From contig CM052355.1 of NCBI GenBank assembly GCA_028551475.1, positions 24,703,580-24,767,579 on the forward strand: a stretch of DNA of 64,000 bases, read 5' to 3'. The notes beneath the pieces were generated by a model, which saw nothing but the letters and a program-made list of their open reading frames with translations, was not told the origin of the DNA and did no database searches. Origin of the DNA: Casuarina equisetifolia. Taxonomy: Eukaryota > Streptophyta > Magnoliopsida > Fagales > Casuarinaceae. This document shows, piece by piece, positions 60,726 to 64,000 of this stretch (positions are counted from its first letter, which is position 1; each line of letters begins with the position of its first letter). The position numbers and the translations under genes are program-made.

Positions 60726-62221
60726 TTGCACCAAAATAAAAATAATAATAATAATAATACGGCGACTCCTAATTTGGTAAAACTAGCGCAGAGGACGACG
60801 AAGAACCCAAAGCACAAACAAAAACAGAGTACCAGAAAAGGGTCCTGCTTAGGGCTTTTATTTTTATTTTTGCAAGATCTCGTCCTGGTACGTAATTTGT
60901 GCCTAATTACTCACTTTCTACTGTTAATATTTGTGTCAGTTACCTTAAAGTTTGGCTCTTTCATGAAATTCCATTCCATAATTTTTATTTTCCTCATCAG
61001 TGCTTGCAGGTACTCTGCAGCACCACATTGTTAGGAGCGGAGAAATTAATCTCATTTGAGGATCTTTTTGTGCATTTCTTTCCTGGTACGCGCCATCGCT
61101 GCTATAAATGCCTTCTTTTTTGTTTCAGCTTTTAGTTTTAACTTGCTGTACGTTCTGCTTGAACTGTCAATCCCCCGTTAAAGCTGGGTATGGTTCATTT
61201 AGCTTAGACCATCAAGATTCTGCTATGAAATTAGTATATCTTAATCCCGCGCTAAATTTAGGTTTTTTAACTCTCTTATTGATTATCAGCGTCAAATTAA
61301 TCCTCGAGTTAGCTTAATCAGTCTTTTTTTCCTCATTTTTCTACTTCCTTTTTGATTCATGGCTTTGCCGTGACTTTGTGACATTGTTAAAGTTAGTCAA
61401 ATCCCTACATTGGTGGTCTGGCGATTGCAAATATCCCTTTCTGAACATTTTATTGAAGCAAGAAAGCTTGTTCCTATCATCATTCTGCTTTTATCTGTCC
61501 CTTCATTTTTGGGCTGAAACCGAGCATAATGAAAGAAAACGAAACTGATCGTTATGTTTTAGAATTGTTGATCTTCTCTTATTGAAGAAGCAACTACATT
61601 TAAGAAAGATTGGGGTCTTAGGGTTAGTTAGGTTAAGTATTTTTTTTAATACCAACCGAAGATATTCCAAAAAATTGTAAGTTGAAGTTCTTTTTTCTAT
61701 CCTAAATAGTTTAATATAGACAATGAAGGGAAAAAATAGAAAAAGGGTTTAGCTCTGTTTTCATTATCTGCTCTAAGCTTGATTTGTTGTCTCTCTTCTT
61801 TTCATGGAGAAAAGAGAGGAGTCAACTCAGTTTTAAGTTGAACATATATACAAGCAGTACTAGGGGCACAGCAGGCTGGCAGTAGTTGAAAAGATGATTT
61901 TTACTCATGCATTGAAAAGTGACTTTAGTAAGTTAAGTTCTTGAACGCTTACATAGTTCATTAGAAAACAAGGGGACATAAACAAGCGAATATGCAAAAG
62001 GGTATCTATTGATACTTTTTTCACTATGGTTTTCATATAAAGAGAAAATCAAATAAATAAAACAACTTAGTTGATGAAAATAATTCCTTGTAATTTTATT
62101 TGAGGTGAATGCCTTCGTTTACCTCTGTCCCAAATTGTTAATGATTTTATTCTTTTTCTGTGTATTTGTCGCATCAAAGCAGAAGAGTAAGGGTTTTGGA
62201 CCACTTATTGCCTGTCTATAA
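60726..62221 (+). other. Probable FRS10 leader exon and leader intron
   Basis: A leader exon probably ends at cgtcctg|gtacgt (60887/60888). The acceptor caaagcag ends at 62182, and the last leader segment 62183-62221 runs into the ATG at 62222. Short frames in between (60726-61317) have no family match and fit intron sequence. An (AAT)n run lies at about 60736-60757. Confidence 0.45.
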
Positions 62222-64000
62222 ATGATGATGAAGCCATCAAACAACATCTGGATTCGACGCCAACAGTGTCCATGTGGAGATTGGAATTGTTATATCAAGT
62301 ATGAAGGCGATGATCAGACTTCAGTAAGCTCTCACCTAGTGAAGAATGAAGCAATGGCATCATCATCATCAACAGAAGCAGTCTTTACTCCTTATGTGGG
62401 TCAAATTTTCAGAACTGATAATGATGCCTTCGAATACTACAGCAATTTTGCTCGGAAGAATGGGTTTTCAATTCGAAAAGCACGGTCAACTGAAAGCCAA
62501 AATTTAGGTGTATACAGACGAGATTTTGTTTGTTATCGCTCAGGGTTTAATCAACCAAGAAAAAAAGCCAATGTGGAACATCCAAGGGAGCGAAAATCAG
62601 TACGGTGTGGATGTGATGCAAAATTATATTTGACAAAAGAAATTGTTGATGGTGTTACTCAATGGTATGTTTCACAATTTAGTAATGTTCATAACCATGA
62701 ATTATTGGAAGATGACCAAGTCCGCCTACTTCCTGCTTACCGGAAAATACAGGAGGCTGATCAAGAACGCATTCTTTTACTCTCCAAAGCTGGGTTTCCT
62801 GTGAATCGGATAGTGAAAGTCTTGGAGTCAGAAAAGAGGGTTCAACCTGGGCAATTGCCTTTCATAGAGAAGGATGTTAGAAATTTTGTTCGGACATGTA
62901 AAAAGACCGTTCAAGAAAATGATGCTTTGCTCAATGAGAAAAGGGAAAATGATACACTGGAGCTTGTTGAGGCCTGCAAGGCTATGGTAGATAAGGATTC
63001 GGATTTTGTTTATGATTATACCACAGATGAAAATGGTAAGGTTGAGAATATCGCATGGTCATATGGGAAATCTGTTCGAGCATACACAGTATTCGGTGAT
63101 GTAGTTACTTTTGACACCACATGTCGTTCCATCACCTATGGCTTGCTCCTTGGAGTATGGTTTGGTATAGACAATCATGGCAAGGCAATTTTCTTTGGGT
63201 GTGTTTTGCTGCAAGAGGAAAATTCTCATTCATTTGCATGGGCTTTACAGGTTGGTGGTTGCAAAATCTTGTGATCAATTTGAGTCTCTCTTCGTGTAAT
63301 TTGTTTATGATTTTCCCTTTTTGACAGACTTTCGTTCGATTTATGAGAGGAAGAAGGCCACAGACAATTCTAACTGATATGGATTCAGGGCTTAGAGATG
63401 CCATAGCAAGGGAGTTACCAAATACTAAACATGTGATATGCATATCACACATTTTATCCAAATTATCTAGTTGGTTCTCATTGCCTCTTGGACCCCAGTA
63501 TGCAGACTTTAAAGCTGACTTTGAAATGTTGTGCCACGTGGAAAGTGTAGAAGATTTTGAGCATCAATGGAATCTTTTTGTTGATCAGTTTGGACTTGTT
63601 GCAGATAAGCATGTATCATTACTTTTTTCTTATCGAGCATCCTGGCCACTCTCCTACACTAGAGGTAACTTCGTGGCTCGTATGTTGACAGCTGAGTTTT
63701 CACAATCCTTGGATTCGTTCTTGAAAAGAATCTTGAGTGAACAGACATGTTTGCAAGTATTCTTTGAGCAGGTACTCTTTTTACATGACTATGTTTTGTT
63801 TCGTCGCTCCTCTTCATACTCCCCTGGCTAGATGATTAACTTCTTAAGATTTCATTTGGAGCTTGTAGATGAGAAACGCAGCTAACCTTCAAAATGAGAC
63901 CAGAGAAGGAATGCAGTACATGCACATCAAGACATGCATGCCTATCGAGGAACATGCACGAAGTATTCTTACCCCATATGCTTTCAATGTGTTACAACAT
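62222..64000 (+). CDS. FRS10: FAR1-related sequence protein, FRS10-like, partial
   Basis: FRS/FAR1 proteins are transcription factors derived from Mutator-like transposases; FHY3 and FAR1 act in phytochrome A signalling. Exon 1 is 62222-63250, exon 2 is 63328-63771, and exon 3 begins at 63869 and runs off the window. All junctions are GT-AG in phase 0. The start MMMKPSNNIWIRRQQCPCGD matches FRS10-type proteins. The FAR1 DNA-binding zinc finger is at about residues 58-165, with C104, C129 or C131, H157 and H159 as likely zinc ligands (FVCYRSG, RCGCDAK, NVHNHEL). It is followed by LPAYRKIQEADQERIL and PFIEKDVRNF. The MULE transposase core starts about residue 285 (VVTFDTT) and continues into exon 2 (QTILTDMDSGLRDAI). 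The SWIM zinc finger lies beyond the window. Close spelling agreement with Arabidopsis FRS10 (At5g28530) supports the name. Confidence 0.88.

Noticed and set aside
60726..61317. Small proteins upstream of FRS10
   Set aside because: The overlapping frames have no homology and fit a leader exon and leader intron.

Overview
The window looks like a nuclear chromosome segment of a eudicot plant, probably a woody species. It has large intron-containing plant genes with GT-AG introns, plant-only families (phytochrome, DYW-type PPR, FAR1-related, SnRK1 beta subunit), AT-rich intergenic DNA and Copia retrotransposon remains. The species cannot be named from the sequence alone.

Layout. The left half (about 1-35 kb) is gene-poor accessory DNA. 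It holds Copia remains (5.3-6.1, 9.0-9.2, 21.7-25.9 and 30.9-32.1 kb) and a small non-coding LTR element with recognisable PBS and PPT (15.9-17.7 kb). It also holds a probable nested solo LTR (22.2-23.5 kb) and a 508-bp tandem array (18.8-21.4 kb) with a single-copy relative at 26 kb. A duplicated F-box locus has one nearly complete gene (13.05-14.35 kb, interrupted by a stop codon), two tail fragments (10.5 and 11.95 kb) and one inverted 5'-truncated pseudogene (28.4-29.8 kb). Pieces of an unrecognised membrane-protein gene occur at 11.2-11.7, 15.8-18.4 and 27.8-28.1 kb. Two direct ~590-bp repeats (6.4 and 30.1 kb) bracket most of this cluster.

The right half (35.5-64 kb) is conserved gene space. 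In order it holds an SnRK1 beta-subunit gene (+, four coding exons), a small plastid membrane protein (-, three exons) and the Golgi N-glycan enzyme GnTII (+, one coding exon). These are followed by phytochrome E (+, four coding exons), a DYW-type PPR editing factor close to Arabidopsis At5g09950/MEF7 (+, intronless) and the 5' part of an FRS10-like FAR1-related gene (+) cut by the window end. The genes are not an operon. PHYE and FRS10 both belong to families tied to light signalling, but their closeness is probably incidental.

The most notable signals are single-base lesions in otherwise well-kept genes. PHYE lacks one base near 50,445, which stops the protein after the photosensory module. 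The small plastid gene lacks one base near 41,415, and the F-box gene carries an in-frame TAG where its paralogue has a Gln codon. The two indels could be real or could be assembly errors, and the distinction matters for any claim of PHYE loss. No wholly new system was recognised. The closest things to undescribed are the membrane-protein family and the 508-bp array.
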